Part shown: positions 7,824-17,117 of the stretch, piece by piece
Layout: each line of letters starts with the position of its first letter
Numbering within the stretch: the stretch's first letter is position 1
Source: an uncultured Lachnospiraceae bacterium
Lineage (GTDB): Bacteria > Bacillota > Clostridia > Lachnospirales > Lachnospiraceae
NCBI GenBank assembly: GCA_900315495.1
Contig: OMZJ01000008.1
Span: forward strand, 1-64,000
Direction: 5' to 3'
DNA: 64,000 nucleotides
Notes under the pieces: model-generated
Seen by the model: only the letters and a program-made list of their open reading frames with translations
Told to the model about the DNA's origin: nothing
The model's database searches: none
Translations under genes and position numbers: made by a program

Positions 7824-8501
7824 TCACCTGTTTTCTTCTGCACTGTTCTTGGCAAAGCCGTGGAAGATCTCCTCAAACCAGTCATAGCCGCTTCCCTGCG
7901 GCCCTGCGTCTTCCCGCCCCGGGTTCTTTCTCCGCCGTTCGGTTGGCACAAGGTGCAGCCGCAGCACGCCGCAGTTTTCAATCTTGTAGGTCCAGAATTC
8001 CAGAAGCGGCGCCTGGGTCAGTATATTGAGAATCGCGTGGCTGATGCCGGCGTGGGAGACCACAAAGATGGTCCCGGGACTCTGCTCCCGCCGGAGGTCT
8101 TTCACAATCGAGCGGGCCCTGGCGAGCACATCTTCATAGGTTTCCCCGTTTTCCGGCGGAATGTAGGTGTCCGGATGGTGGAAGAAGGTGTCGGCAAAGC
8201 CGTCCGGAATCTGATCCCGCGGGCAGGCGTCCACCCAGCCGAATGTGATCTCTGCCAGCCGGTCGTCCCTGATCAGCTTTTCTTCCGGCAGACCGAATGC
8301 CGCTTCGGCAGTCTGCATGGCCCGGCGGAGCGGACTGGTATAGATCCGGTCCGGGACGATTCCGGCTGCCCGCAGCGCGCGCCCGGCCTCCGCTGCCTGC
8401 CGCAGTCCTTTCTCATTGAGTGGGATGTCCGCGCGGCCTTGAAATCTGTGCTCTACATTCAACTGTGTCTGCCCGTGCCTCATCAGATAGATATCGGCCA
8501 A
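7824..8501 (-). CDS. Histidine phosphatase family protein (phosphoglycerate mutase-like)
   Basis: 225 residues. It starts with the branch-1 histidine phosphatase signature YLMRHGQTQLN, whose RHG histidine is the phosphorylated nucleophile. The second catalytic histidine is in VVSHAGISHAIL near residue 155, and the conserved glutamate in AEITFGWVD lies between them. Members are cofactor-dependent mutases or broad phosphatases, such as sugar-phosphate or cobalamin-pathway enzymes; the substrate is not clear. The TTG start is supported by AAGGAGG 8 nt upstream. It ends where the AraC gene begins. A minus-strand TAGAAT about 80 nt upstream may be its -10. Confidence 0.85.
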   Translation of the reverse strand: MADIYLMRHGQTQLNVEHRFQGRADIPLNEKGLRQAAEAGRALRAAGIVPDRIYTSPLRRAMQTAEAAFGLPEEKLIRDDRLAEITFGWVDACPRDQIPDGFADTFFHHPDTYIPPENGETYEDVLARARSIVKDLRREQSPGTIFVVSHAGISHAILNILTQAPLLEFWTYKIENCGVLRLHLVPTERRRKNPGREDAGPQGSGYDWFEEIFHGFAKNSAEENR

Positions 8502-8677
8502 AGAAATTCCTCCTTCAAGTCTGCCGGCCCGTCGGTTCTGCCATGGTCCGTTTTGTGCGGCGTCCGGCTGTATGCCCTCTATTCTATCAGAAATTTGACT
8601 GACATGAAACTGTTATTCAGCCGGGGTCGATTTTTACCTGATCTGTTTTCCGGACAGGTTTTCTGGAAAATTTCCAG

Positions 8678-8706
8678 TTCACAGGCGGAGGGGGATCCGC
8701 TATACT
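8678..8706 (+). promoter_or_regulatory. Promoter of the GH42 gene
   Basis: TTCACA (5/6 match to TTGACA), an exact 17-bp spacer and TATACT (5/6) lie 23 bp before the GTG start of the beta-galactosidase. The leader is very short. Confidence 0.72.
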
Positions 8707-8729
8707 TTTCATAGATAAGGAGTCCTGCA

Positions 8730-10841
8730 GTGCCTGCTGCAGGCGAGCGACATGAAAAGAAGGCAAGGGGGTCTGTGGAACGGATGGAAAAGAAAAAAAA
8801 GACGGCGGGCCGGCCGCTGAAGGCGGCGGACCGGATCTGGTTCGGCGGCGACTACAATCCGGACCAGTGGGATGATGCGACCATCGATCAGGACATGAAG
8901 CTCTTCCGGGAGGCGGGGATCAACCTGCTCACGCTTCCCGTCTTTTCCTGGGCAAAGCTGGAGCCAGATGAGGGGGTCTATACCTTTGAATGGCTGGACC
9001 GGATCATCGACAAAATCTGGCAGAACGGCATCCATATCTGCCTGGCGACGCCGACCTCGGCGCAGCCGGCCTGGCTCTCGGCGAGATATCCGGAAGTGCT
9101 GCCGGTGGACATTGCCGGAAGGCGACGCACCCACGGCATGCGGGTGATGTACTGCGTCAACAGCGCCAAGTACCGGGAGCGGGCGAGAGCCATCGCGGAG
9201 CAGTTTGCCATGCGGTATGCGCACCATCCGGCGCTGGTCCTCTGGCATGTGTCCAACGAGTACGGAACCACCTGCTACTGCCCGGCATGCCAGGCAAAAT
9301 TCCGGGTCTGGCTGCGGGAGCGGTACGGGAGCCTGGAGGAGCTGAACCGGCGGTGGTTCACTTCCTTCTGGGGGAGAACCCTCACCTCCTTTGATGAAGT
9401 GTTCGTCCCGAACGAGCTGAATGACGACTACCGGTTCAACCCGGCGGTGCAGCTGGATTACATGCGCTTTGTCACGGATTCCACGGCCGAGTGCTTTGAA
9501 AACGAGGCCCAGGTGCTGAAGCGCTATAATCCGGAGATTCCGGTCATCACCAACATGTCCGGCTACATCAAAAAGCTGGACCAGCAGGTGATGACGGCGC
9601 ATCAGGATGCGGTGGGATTTGACAATTATCCCTCACCCTGGGATCCGCCGTATTTTGTGGCGATGAAGCATGACATCATGCGCGGGCTGAAGAACGGGCA
9701 GAGCTATTTGGTCACGGAGCAGTCGCCGAACCAGCAGAACTGGCAGCCCTACAACCGCCTGAAGCGGCCGGGCGAGGTCCGGCTTCTGGCCTATCAGGGC
9801 CTGGCCCACGGGTCGGACAGCTGCCTGTATTTCCAGATGCGTCAGTCCGTCGCCGGGCAGGAAAAGTTCCACGGCGCCGTCATCGGCCGCTCCGGAAAGG
9901 GCGATACCAGGATTTTCCGGGAGATCGCGCAGATGGGGAAGGAATTCAACCGCCTCGGGGACCAGTTCCTGCGGGCGGAGACGCACGCAAAGGCGGCGAT
10001 CCTGTTTGACTGGAACAACTGGTGGGCGCTGGAGCTGGCCAGCGGCCCCTCCAGGGACATGGACTACCTGAAGACGGTGTCCCTGTATTATCATGCCTTC
10101 CACCGGCACAACATTGATGTGGACATTGTCTCCCCCTCTGCGGATCTGTCCGGCTACTTCCTGGTGACGATCCCGGAACTCTACATGCTCCGCCCCGGCA
10201 TTGCGGACCGGCTGCTGCAGTTTGTCCGGGAGGGAGGAACGCTGGTCGGTACGGTGATGACGGGAATCGCCGATGAGAACGATCGGTGCCTGTTCGGAGA
10301 GTATCCGGGACCGCTCCGCGAGGCCTTCGGCATCCGGGTGGAGGAAACCGACGCACTGCGGCCGGAAGAAAACAATGTTTTAACCTGTGCGGAAGGTGCG
10401 GAAATCGGGTCCGGAAAAACGTACCGGTGCGGTTTCCTGTGCGATCTGCTTCATCTGGAAGGCGCGAAGCCGCTGGCCTTTTATGGAAAGGACTTTTATG
10501 CGGGAATGCCGGCAGTAACAGAACATTATTATGGAAAGGGAAAGGCTTATTATATCGGGACCCAGCCGGATGAGGAATTCCTCTCTGATTTTTATGAAAA
10601 TCTTTTTGCCGACTGCGGGCTGTCCCCGGTGTTTTCGGCGGAGGAGGGGATTGAAATCCGGGAGCGCGACGGAGAGAAGGGACGCACCGTGTTTGTGCTG
10701 AACGATACGGAAGAACCCCGGCGCGTCGACCTGGGCAGCTGTCACTGGCGGAATCTTCTGAACGATGAAATTCTGACCGGGGCGCAGGAGCTTCCTGGTC
10801 GGGAGGTGCTGGTCCTGGCGCCCGGGGAGAAGGCAGAGTAA
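8730..10841 (+). CDS. GH42 beta-galactosidase
   Basis: Intracellular glycoside hydrolase of about 703 residues, the usual GH42 length, with no signal peptide. The TIM barrel begins at WFGGDYNPDQW. The acid/base is E177 in HVSNEYG and the nucleophile E330 in LVTEQSPNQQNW. The GH42 zinc site appears as CYCPAC plus an upstream cysteine in VMYCVNS. The family cleaves terminal beta-galactosides, usually of imported oligosaccharides. The GTG at 8730 has AAGGAG 7 nt upstream and sits just behind a good promoter; an internal ATG at 8784, nearer the conserved start, is a possible alternative. Divergent AraC and downstream LacI regulators flank it. Confidence 0.92.
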   Translation: MPAAGERHEKKARGSVERMEKKKKTAGRPLKAADRIWFGGDYNPDQWDDATIDQDMKLFREAGINLLTLPVFSWAKLEPDEGVYTFEWLDRIIDKIWQNGIHICLATPTSAQPAWLSARYPEVLPVDIAGRRRTHGMRVMYCVNSAKYRERARAIAEQFAMRYAHHPALVLWHVSNEYGTTCYCPACQAKFRVWLRERYGSLEELNRRWFTSFWGRTLTSFDEVFVPNELNDDYRFNPAVQLDYMRFVTDSTAECFENEAQVLKRYNPEIPVITNMSGYIKKLDQQVMTAHQDAVGFDNYPSPWDPPYFVAMKHDIMRGLKNGQSYLVTEQSPNQQNWQPYNRLKRPGEVRLLAYQGLAHGSDSCLYFQMRQSVAGQEKFHGAVIGRSGKGDTRIFREIAQMGKEFNRLGDQFLRAETHAKAAILFDWNNWWALELASGPSRDMDYLKTVSLYYHAFHRHNIDVDIVSPSADLSGYFLVTIPELYMLRPGIADRLLQFVREGGTLVGTVMTGIADENDRCLFGEYPGPLREAFGIRVEETDALRPEENNVLTCAEGAEIGSGKTYRCGFLCDLLHLEGAKPLAFYGKDFYAGMPAVTEHYYGKGKAYYIGTQPDEEFLSDFYENLFADCGLSPVFSAEEGIEIRERDGEKGRTVFVLNDTEEPRRVDLGSCHWRNLLNDEILTGAQELPGREVLVLAPGEKAE

Positions 10842-10860
10842 CCTGACTTCAGAACGGGTC

Positions 10861-10917
10861 ATCCCCGACCGGCAATACGGGCTGTCCGGCAGTCTGACGG
10901 GCTCTGCCGTCGGGGAT
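10861..10917. terminator. Hairpin between convergent genes, probable bidirectional terminator
   Basis: ATCCCCGACCGGCA (10861-10874) pairs with TGCCGTCGGGGAT (10905-10917) with a single bulge, in the gap where the GH42 and LacI genes converge. The T tract is poor, so termination strength is uncertain. Confidence 0.5.
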
Positions 10918-10980
10918 TGTGCCCGGAAAGCATCGCGCAGTGGCATCGCCGTGCAGAGAACAGCCGCAAACGGAACGGTG

Positions 10981-11988
10981 TCAGGCCGAGAACCGCCGCA
11001 CCAGAGAGGCCGAGACCAGCGTCTTTGTGACGATATTCTGGCGGTTTCCGATCATTGCGACCAGGTTCCGGACGGCAAGCTCCCCCATGAAGCTCCGGGG
11101 GATGCCGACCGTAGTCAGGGAAGGCTCGGCGACCCGCGCGGCCGCGATATTGTCAAACCCGGCGACAGCAATGTCGTCGGGTATTTTGTATCCGCATTTT
11201 TTAAAGGATTTCATGGCGCCGAGCGCAATCAGGTCGTTGTCGGCAAAATAGCAGCCGGCAAGCGGAACGCCGGCCTCCAGGAGGCCGGCCATCTCCATGC
11301 AGGCCCCCTCCAGGGTGGGCGGAAGCAGATGGCGGACGCTGGCCTTCTCGGACATGCCGTGGTCCTGAAGGGCGCGGCGGAAGCCGTCGGCACGGGCCGT
11401 GAAGTTGTTGAGCGGGTAGGACGACTGCAGATACCCGGGCTGGCTGCCCCGGCTTTCGATCAGGTAGCTGACCGCATCATAGGCCCCCTGCTCATTGTCA
11501 ATGCACACGCAGGGAAAATGGGGCGAGATAAAGTCGTTGTCCAGAAGGATGATCGGCTTTTTCAGCGCGTCAAATTTGCGGCAGGAGGCATCGTCCATCT
11601 CGGAGGCGATCAGAAGGACGCCGTCCGCGCCGGAAGCCCGGATGTCGCCGAGCAGCTCGTCCATATCTCCCTGCTGGGCAAGAAAGGCGCGGTAGGTGAT
11701 CCGGATATGCTGCCGGCCGCATTCGTTCTGGATGCCGTCCATGATCTCGTCGAACACAGGAGTGTAGGAGAGAATGGCGTTGCTCACCTTGTAAGCCACA
11801 ACGCAGATCTGAAGATTCCTGGCCGCTTTTTCCCGGATCCGGGTGAAGTCGTATCCGTACCGCTGAGCGGCTTCGATCACCTGACGCCGCGTTTCGGTGC
11901 TGACGCCGGGCTTGTTGTTCAGCGCCATGGAAACCGCGGTCGCCGAGAGATTCAGTTTCTTTGCCAGTTCCTTTGCCGTAATCGCCAT
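10981..11988 (-). CDS. LacI-family transcriptional regulator
   Basis: 335 residues. The N-terminal LacI helix-turn-helix reads TAKELAKKLNLSATAVSMAL, followed by the hinge region ending RYGYDFTR. A periplasmic-binding-protein-like sensor domain fills the rest (DGVLLIASEMDD, GCYFADNDLIALGAMK, DIAVAGFDN), so the inducer is probably a sugar. The ATG has GGAG upstream. The gene diverges from the isomerase/transketolase/kinase operon across a 378-bp gap that contains repeats suited to operators, so it is most likely the local repressor, perhaps also acting on the GH42 gene. Confidence 0.92.
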   Translation of the reverse strand: MAITAKELAKKLNLSATAVSMALNNKPGVSTETRRQVIEAAQRYGYDFTRIREKAARNLQICVVAYKVSNAILSYTPVFDEIMDGIQNECGRQHIRITYRAFLAQQGDMDELLGDIRASGADGVLLIASEMDDASCRKFDALKKPIILLDNDFISPHFPCVCIDNEQGAYDAVSYLIESRGSQPGYLQSSYPLNNFTARADGFRRALQDHGMSEKASVRHLLPPTLEGACMEMAGLLEAGVPLAGCYFADNDLIALGAMKSFKKCGYKIPDDIAVAGFDNIAAARVAEPSLTTVGIPRSFMGELAVRNLVAMIGNRQNIVTKTLVSASLVRRFSA

Positions 11989-12182
11989 AGAGATTCTCCG
12001 CTTGATGATGATAAATGGAGCAATACACGATCTGTACCGCGAGCGTCCGTCTTTTCTGTCAGAAAAGCATGCTTCCCGGGCAGCTTCCCTGATCCTTTCT
12101 CGTATAGGGAGCTCTCCACGTTCGAGAGACCGGGATCGGCGTCAACGGGCAGGATCCCGGCGGAAGCACCGGATTCTCCCCG

Positions 12183-12211
12183 TATATAAAACTTTCGCAG
12201 AATAAAGTCAA
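12183..12211 (-). promoter_or_regulatory. Promoter for the LacI regulator
   Basis: On the minus strand, TTGACT (5/6), a 17-bp spacer and TATATA (4/6) point towards the LacI gene, about 195 bp upstream of its start. The -35 overlaps one copy of the AATAAAGTCAA repeat, so binding there would allow autoregulation. Confidence 0.6.
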
Positions 12212-12261
12212 GAATCAAGCCCGAAATACAGTAATAATAAAGTCAACTTTACTTGATTCTT
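12201..12261. promoter_or_regulatory. Direct and inverted repeats, candidate LacI operator region
   Basis: AATAAAGTCAA occurs twice as a direct repeat (12201-12211 and 12236-12246). AAGAATCAAG (12210-12219) is the exact inverse of CTTGATTCTT (12252-12261). These AT-rich elements stand out from the GC-rich surroundings and lie in the divergent gap between the LacI gene and the sugar operon. The rest of the gap (11989-12182 and 12262-12366) shows no gene; TATCCT at 12287-12292 may be the plus-strand -10. Confidence 0.5.
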
Positions 12262-12366
12262 CGTGGAAATAAAGTTCTCCGGGCGGTATCCTGAAAGTGT
12301 AAGAAAGGTACCGTGCGCCGCGCGCAGCACCGGCATGGAAACACAGAGAAAAAACGGAGGAAAATC

Positions 12367-13794
12367 ATGAGCGTGAAAATCGGATATGCACCGACGAGAA
12401 GAAGCATCTTCAGTGCGCCGGACGCCGTCAAATACAGAAAGCTGACAGCGGACCGGCTCAGAGAGCTGGGCGTTGATTTTGTGGACATCGATGATGTCAA
12501 CGACGAGGGCCTGCTCTACAATGATGAGGGGCTGAACAAGATCATCGAAAAGTTCAAGGCGGAGAAAGTGGACGGCCTCCTGCTGGCCCATGAGAATTTC
12601 GGTACGGAGTATGAATGCGCCCGCCTGGCGAAGGCGCTGAATGTGCCGGTTCTTCTCTGGGGACCGCGGGATGAGAGACCGCTTCCGGACGGCAACCGCC
12701 TGCGCGACACCCAGTGCGGCCTGTTTGCCACAGGGAAAGTGCTGCGCCGCTTCCAGGTGCCCTTCACCTATCTGACCAACTGCCGCCTGACCGATCCGGA
12801 GTTTGCCCGGGGCATTCATGATTTCCTGGCAGTCTGCAACGTGGTCAAGGCCTTCCGGAATCTCCGGATTCTGCAGATCGGCCCGCGCCCCTTTGACTTC
12901 TGGAGCACGATGTGCAACGAAGGGGAACTTCTGGAGAAGTTCAATATTCAGCTGGCGCCGATTCCGATTCCGGAACTGACCGCTGAGATGAAGCGCGTGG
13001 AGGCGGAGGAGAAGGACCGGGTCGATGAGACGGTTGCCTACTGCCATGCCAACATGATCTGCGACATCTCCGAGGATCTGCTCCGCAACGTCGCCCGGCT
13101 GAAGGTTGCCATGCGCAATCTGGCGGAGCACTACGGCTGCAGCGCCATCGCAATCCAATGCTGGAACGCGCTGCAGGGGGAGATCGGGATCATGCCCTGC
13201 GCCGCTAATTCTCTTCTGAATGAGGAAGGACTTCCGGTGGTCTGCGAGACCGATATTCACGGGGCCATCACACAGGTTCTCGTGGAGGCGGCCGCGATGG
13301 GGCGCACCCGCTCGATGTTTGCCGACTGGACCGTCCGCCATCCGGATGATGAGAACGGAGAGCTCCTGCAGCACTGCGGTCCGTGGCCGATTTCCGTCGC
13401 ATCCTGCAAACCGAAGATCTGTGTCCCGGTCGCTTTCCCGTACAACGGTGCAGTGACCGCGGAGGCAAAGCACGGAAAGCTGTCCATCGCCCGGTTTGAC
13501 GGCGACTGCGGCAAATATCAGCTGCTTCTGGGACACGCGACCGGAGAGGACGGCCCGTTCGGCAAGGGCACCTATCTCTGGATCCATGTCAACAACCTGA
13601 AGCGGCTGGAGGCCAAGATCGTGGAGGGACCGTACATTCACCACTGCGTCGCCATCCACGAGGAAGTGGTTCCGATCCTCTATGAGGCATGCAAGTACAT
13701 CGGCGTGACGCCGGACCTGTACGATCCGATCGAGGAGAAGGTCAAGGCATATCTTCGCGGTGAGGATGTCGTGTTTGACGAGGCCGACCTGTAA
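12367..13794 (+). CDS. L-fucose/L-arabinose isomerase-like sugar isomerase
   Basis: 475-residue cytosolic protein of the FucI/AraA-like isomerase superfamily. The N-terminal Rossmann-like part includes VDFVDIDDVND and VDGLLLAHENFGTEYECARLA, the latter typical of the family. The middle and C-terminal parts contain IAIQCWNALQGEIGIMPC and VCETDIHGAITQVL, where the metal-binding Glu/Asp residues are expected. It is much shorter than the true L-fucose isomerase at 51601-53412, so it belongs to a different subfamily. First in an operon with split transketolase, FGGY kinase and glycosidase genes, it probably converts an aldose to the ketose that the kinase phosphorylates; D-apiose is my favoured candidate. 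ATG with ACGGAGGA upstream. Confidence 0.82.
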   Translation: MSVKIGYAPTRRSIFSAPDAVKYRKLTADRLRELGVDFVDIDDVNDEGLLYNDEGLNKIIEKFKAEKVDGLLLAHENFGTEYECARLAKALNVPVLLWGPRDERPLPDGNRLRDTQCGLFATGKVLRRFQVPFTYLTNCRLTDPEFARGIHDFLAVCNVVKAFRNLRILQIGPRPFDFWSTMCNEGELLEKFNIQLAPIPIPELTAEMKRVEAEEKDRVDETVAYCHANMICDISEDLLRNVARLKVAMRNLAEHYGCSAIAIQCWNALQGEIGIMPCAANSLLNEEGLPVVCETDIHGAITQVLVEAAAMGRTRSMFADWTVRHPDDENGELLQHCGPWPISVASCKPKICVPVAFPYNGAVTAEAKHGKLSIARFDGDCGKYQLLLGHATGEDGPFGKGTYLWIHVNNLKRLEAKIVEGPYIHHCVAIHEEVVPILYEACKYIGVTPDLYDPIEEKVKAYLRGEDVVFDEADL

Positions 13795-13839
13795 ATGTGC
13801 GCGCCCTGTGCGGGCAGAGGAAACACAGAAAGGAATGCA

Positions 13840-14673
13840 ATGGAAAACCTGGAGGCAAAGGCATATGATCTGCGCCAGATGGCGCTGGACATCATCATGG
13901 CAGGGGGCGGCGGCCACATCGGCGGTGATATGTCGGTGATGGAGATCCTGATGGCGCTTTATTACTGCCAGATGAATATTTCCCCCGAAAATGTGAACGA
14001 CCCGGGCCGGGACTATTTCATTCTCAGCAAGGGGCACTCCGTGGAAGCTTACTACGCGGTGCTCTGCGACCGGGGATTCCTGGACTATGAGACCGTGAAA
14101 AGCCAGTTCTCGAAGTTCGGCTCCGAGTACATCGGCCATCCGAACAATCACTTAAACGGCATCGAGATGAATTCGGGTTCCCTGGGGCACGGCCTGCCCG
14201 TCAGCGTCGGCCTGGCGCTCGGAAACCGCAGAAAAGGCCGGGACAGCCGCGTCTATGTGGTGATGGGAGACGGCGAGCTGGCCGAGGGGTCCGTGTGGGA
14301 GGGCTTCATGTCCGGCCACATGTACGGGCTGGACAACCTCTGCGCGGTGATTGATCGCAACCATCTGCAGATCTCGGGAAATACCGAGGACGTGATGGCG
14401 CACGAGGTGCTGCGCGACCGGGTTGCTGCCTTCGGCTGGCATGTGATCAGCGTGCGGGAGGGCAACAGCATCCCGGAGCTGAATGCGGCCTTCGAGGAGG
14501 CAAAGTCCGTGAAAGGACAGCCGACCTGCATCATCGCGGATACGGTCAAGGGCTGCGGCTCTCCTCTGATGGAAAACAAGGCAGACTGGCACCATCATCT
14601 GCCGACGGCGGAAGAATACGCGCAGATCACGAGAGATTTCGCGGCGCACAAGGCGGCGCTGCTCGCGCAGTAA
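13840..14673 (+). CDS. Transketolase, N-terminal (TPP-binding) subunit
   Basis: 277 residues, corresponding to the pyrophosphate-binding domain of transketolase. It contains the N-terminal GGGGHIGGD and KGHSVEAYYAVL histidine motifs and the ThDP/Mg motif MGDGELAEGSVWEG ending in an IDRNHLQ segment. The partner subunit follows 12 bp later. Two-gene transketolases in sugar operons usually have a specialised donor. With the adjacent isomerase and FGGY kinase this fits the apulose-4-phosphate transketolase type (AptA), which moves a glycolaldehyde unit to glyceraldehyde-3-phosphate. That substrate is inferred from context. The ATG at 13840 follows AAAGGA; an ATG 45 bases earlier lacks a good site. 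Confidence 0.88.
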   Translation: MENLEAKAYDLRQMALDIIMAGGGGHIGGDMSVMEILMALYYCQMNISPENVNDPGRDYFILSKGHSVEAYYAVLCDRGFLDYETVKSQFSKFGSEYIGHPNNHLNGIEMNSGSLGHGLPVSVGLALGNRRKGRDSRVYVVMGDGELAEGSVWEGFMSGHMYGLDNLCAVIDRNHLQISGNTEDVMAHEVLRDRVAAFGWHVISVREGNSIPELNAAFEEAKSVKGQPTCIIADTVKGCGSPLMENKADWHHHLPTAEEYAQITRDFAAHKAALLAQ

Positions 14674-14685
14674 CCGGAGGAAACC

Positions 14686-15615
14686 ATGAATAAGATTACC
14701 AATCGTAAAGTCATCTGCGACGTCCTGATGGAGCGGGCAGAGACCGACCGGGATATCACCGTTCTGTGCAGCGATTCCCGCGGTTCCGCCAGCATGACGC
14801 CTTTCTTTGCCAAATATCCGGGTCAGACCGTGGAGGTCGGCATTGCGGAGCAGGACCTGGTGTCCATTTCCGCGGGCATGGCAAAAGCCGGACTGAAGCC
14901 CTATGCCTTCTCCCCGGCCAGCTTTCTATCCACCCGGAGCTATGAGCAGATCAAGATTGACTGCGCCTATTCCAACCAGAATGTGAAGCTGGTCGGCATC
15001 AGCGGCGGCATCAGCTACGGTGCGCTGGGCATGAGCCATCACAGCGCACAGGATATCGCGGCGGTCTCTGCCATCCCGAACATGCGGGTCTACCTGCCCT
15101 CCGACCGCTTCCAGACGAGGAAACTCTTCGAGGCGCTGCTGGACGATGACAAGCCCGCCTATATCCGCATCGGAAGAAACGCCGTCGAGGATGTCTATTC
15201 CGAGGATTCCTGCCCGTTTGTCATGGACCGGGCTTCGGTCCTTTCGGAGGGGAAGGATGCCCTGATTGTGGCCTGCGGCGAGATGGTGCGCCCGGCCCTG
15301 GATGCCGTGGAACTCCTGAAACAGAGCGGGATTGACGCGGCCCTTCTGGACATGTACTGCGTCAAGCCGCTGGATACGGAGACTCTTTTGAAGTACGCCG
15401 GACCGGTGCGCGCGGTCGTGACGGTGGAGGAGCATTCGCCCTTCGGCGGTCTCGGTTCCATGGTGAGCCAGGTGATCGGCGCGGAGTGCCCGAAGCGGGT
15501 CCGGAACATGGCACTGCCGGATGCCCCCGTGATCACCGGAACCTCGGCGGAGGTTTTCCGCTATTACGGCCTCATCGGTGAGGGCATCGCTAAAAAAGTC
15601 AGGGAAATGTTATGA
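14686..15615 (+). CDS. Transketolase, C-terminal (pyrimidine-binding) subunit
   Basis: 309 residues, equivalent to the PP and C-terminal domains of transketolase. The ThDP-activating glutamate is in EVGIAEQDLVSISAGMA. SHHSAQDIAAVSAIPNM and the later TVEEHSPFGGLGSMVSQV are typical of this half. It must pair with the upstream subunit to form the active site at the dimer interface. The start has CCGGAGGAAACC upstream and the stop overlaps the kinase start (ATGA), so subunit and kinase synthesis are coupled. In the proposed apiose route it would be AptB-like. Confidence 0.88.
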   Translation: MNKITNRKVICDVLMERAETDRDITVLCSDSRGSASMTPFFAKYPGQTVEVGIAEQDLVSISAGMAKAGLKPYAFSPASFLSTRSYEQIKIDCAYSNQNVKLVGISGGISYGALGMSHHSAQDIAAVSAIPNMRVYLPSDRFQTRKLFEALLDDDKPAYIRIGRNAVEDVYSEDSCPFVMDRASVLSEGKDALIVACGEMVRPALDAVELLKQSGIDAALLDMYCVKPLDTETLLKYAGPVRAVVTVEEHSPFGGLGSMVSQVIGAECPKRVRNMALPDAPVITGTSAEVFRYYGLIGEGIAKKVREML

Positions 15616-17117
15616 AAAGATACATACTGGCGGTGGATCAGAGTACCCAGGGCACCAAGGGGCTGCTGTTTGATGAAGGCGGGGAACTGATCGCGCGGGC
15701 GGACCGCCCGCACCGGCAGATCGTAAGCCCCGAGGGCTGGGTCAGCCACGATCTGAAGGAGATTCTGGACAATACCCGGGCTGTCTGCCGCGATGTCATT
15801 GAAAAGGCCGGGATCGACGCCGGGGCGGTTGCGGCCTTCGGCATCTCCAATCAGCGGGAGACGACGGCTGCATGGGACCGGGAGACGGGGAAGCCTGTCT
15901 GCCCGGCGATTGTCTGGCAGTGCGCCCGGGCGGAGAAGATCGCGGCGCGCCACCGGGATCAGGCGGAGGAGATCCGTCGGAAAACCGGGCTGACCCTCTC
16001 CCCGTATTTCCCCGCGGCCAAGATGCAGTGGATCCTGGAGAACGTGCCGCAGGCGCGGAAACTGGCGGACAGCGGCAGGCTGGCGCTGGGCACCATCGAC
16101 AGCTGGCTGGTCTGGTCCCTGACAGAGGAGCACGCATTCCGGACCGATTATTCCAACGCGGCGAGGACGCAGCTGTTTGATATCCGGAATCTCTGCTGGG
16201 ATGCGGATCTGTGCAGCCTTTTCACGGTGCCGCTGCAGTGTCTGCCGGAAGCCTCGATGAGCGATTCGGTGTTCGGCATGACGGACCTTGGCGGCGTCCT
16301 GCCGCGGGCGGTGCCGATCTGCGGCGTCCTCGGGGATTCCAACGGCGCGCTGTTCGGCCACGACTGCAGAACCCCGGGGGACATCAAGGCCACTTACGGC
16401 ACGGGATCCTCGGTGATGATGAACATCGGGGACGAGGTGAAAATCTCCGACCGGGGCCTCGTGACCAGCATCGCCTGGGGGATCGGCGGGAAGGTGCAGT
16501 ATGTGTTTGAGGGAAATCTCAACTACACCGGCGCCGTCATCAGCTGGCTGAAGAATGACGTCCGGCTGATCGACCATGCCGCAGAGAGCGGGGCGCTGGC
16601 GGCCGCGGCCAATCCGGCGGACCGGACCTATTTCGTCCCCGCCTTTTCCGGGCTGGGCGCGCCCTACTGGGACGCGGAGGCGACCGGCCTGTTCACGGGC
16701 ATCACCCGGGTCACCGGCCGGAATGAGATCGTCAAGGCGTGTGTGGAGAGCATCGGATACCAGATCACCGATCTCGTCCGTCTGATGCGGGAGGAGTCGG
16801 GACGGTCCGTCTCCCGCCTGCATGTGGACGGCGGGCCCACCGGAAATGCCTATCTGATGCAGTTTCAGAGCGATCTCGCGGAGGCGGAGGTGGTCGTCCC
16901 GAAACTGCAGGAGCTCTCCGGGATGGGCGCCGCCTATCTGGCCGGGATTTCCGCCGGGCTGTATTCGGATAAGACCATCTTTTCCACAGCAGGGCAGACC
17001 GTTTACGCGCCGAAGATGGCAAAAGAGCGCAGCAGGCGGCTCTATGCGGGATGGCAGGATGCCGTCGCGCGGACCCTGATGCATCATAGTGAAGAGATCG
17101 AAGAGGAGACAATATGA
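15612..17117 (+). CDS. FGGY-family carbohydrate kinase
   Basis: 501 residues, full length for the FGGY family (xylulokinase, glycerol kinase and relatives). The first ATP-binding motif is AVDQSTQGTKGLLFD, followed by ISNQRETTAAWDRETG and the conserved IVWQCARA. The adenosine-binding motif YGTGSSVMMN and the C-terminal GGPTGNAYLMQFQSDL signature are both intact. It uses ATP to phosphorylate a sugar, here probably the ketose made by the isomerase of the same operon. In the apiose pathway the equivalent enzyme is an apulose kinase (AplK) of this family. Sequence alone cannot exclude xylulose or another polyol. The stop overlaps the next start. Confidence 0.88.
   Translation: MKRYILAVDQSTQGTKGLLFDEGGELIARADRPHRQIVSPEGWVSHDLKEILDNTRAVCRDVIEKAGIDAGAVAAFGISNQRETTAAWDRETGKPVCPAIVWQCARAEKIAARHRDQAEEIRRKTGLTLSPYFPAAKMQWILENVPQARKLADSGRLALGTIDSWLVWSLTEEHAFRTDYSNAARTQLFDIRNLCWDADLCSLFTVPLQCLPEASMSDSVFGMTDLGGVLPRAVPICGVLGDSNGALFGHDCRTPGDIKATYGTGSSVMMNIGDEVKISDRGLVTSIAWGIGGKVQYVFEGNLNYTGAVISWLKNDVRLIDHAAESGALAAAANPADRTYFVPAFSGLGAPYWDAEATGLFTGITRVTGRNEIVKACVESIGYQITDLVRLMREESGRSVSRLHVDGGPTGNAYLMQFQSDLAEAEVVVPKLQELSGMGAAYLAGISAGLYSDKTIFSTAGQTVYAPKMAKERSRRLYAGWQDAVARTLMHHSEEIEEETI

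Noticed and set aside
12208-14151. 647-codon minus-strand frame over the isomerase and transketolase
   Set aside because: Shadow of the plus-strand operon; the composition matches antisense of GC-rich coding DNA.
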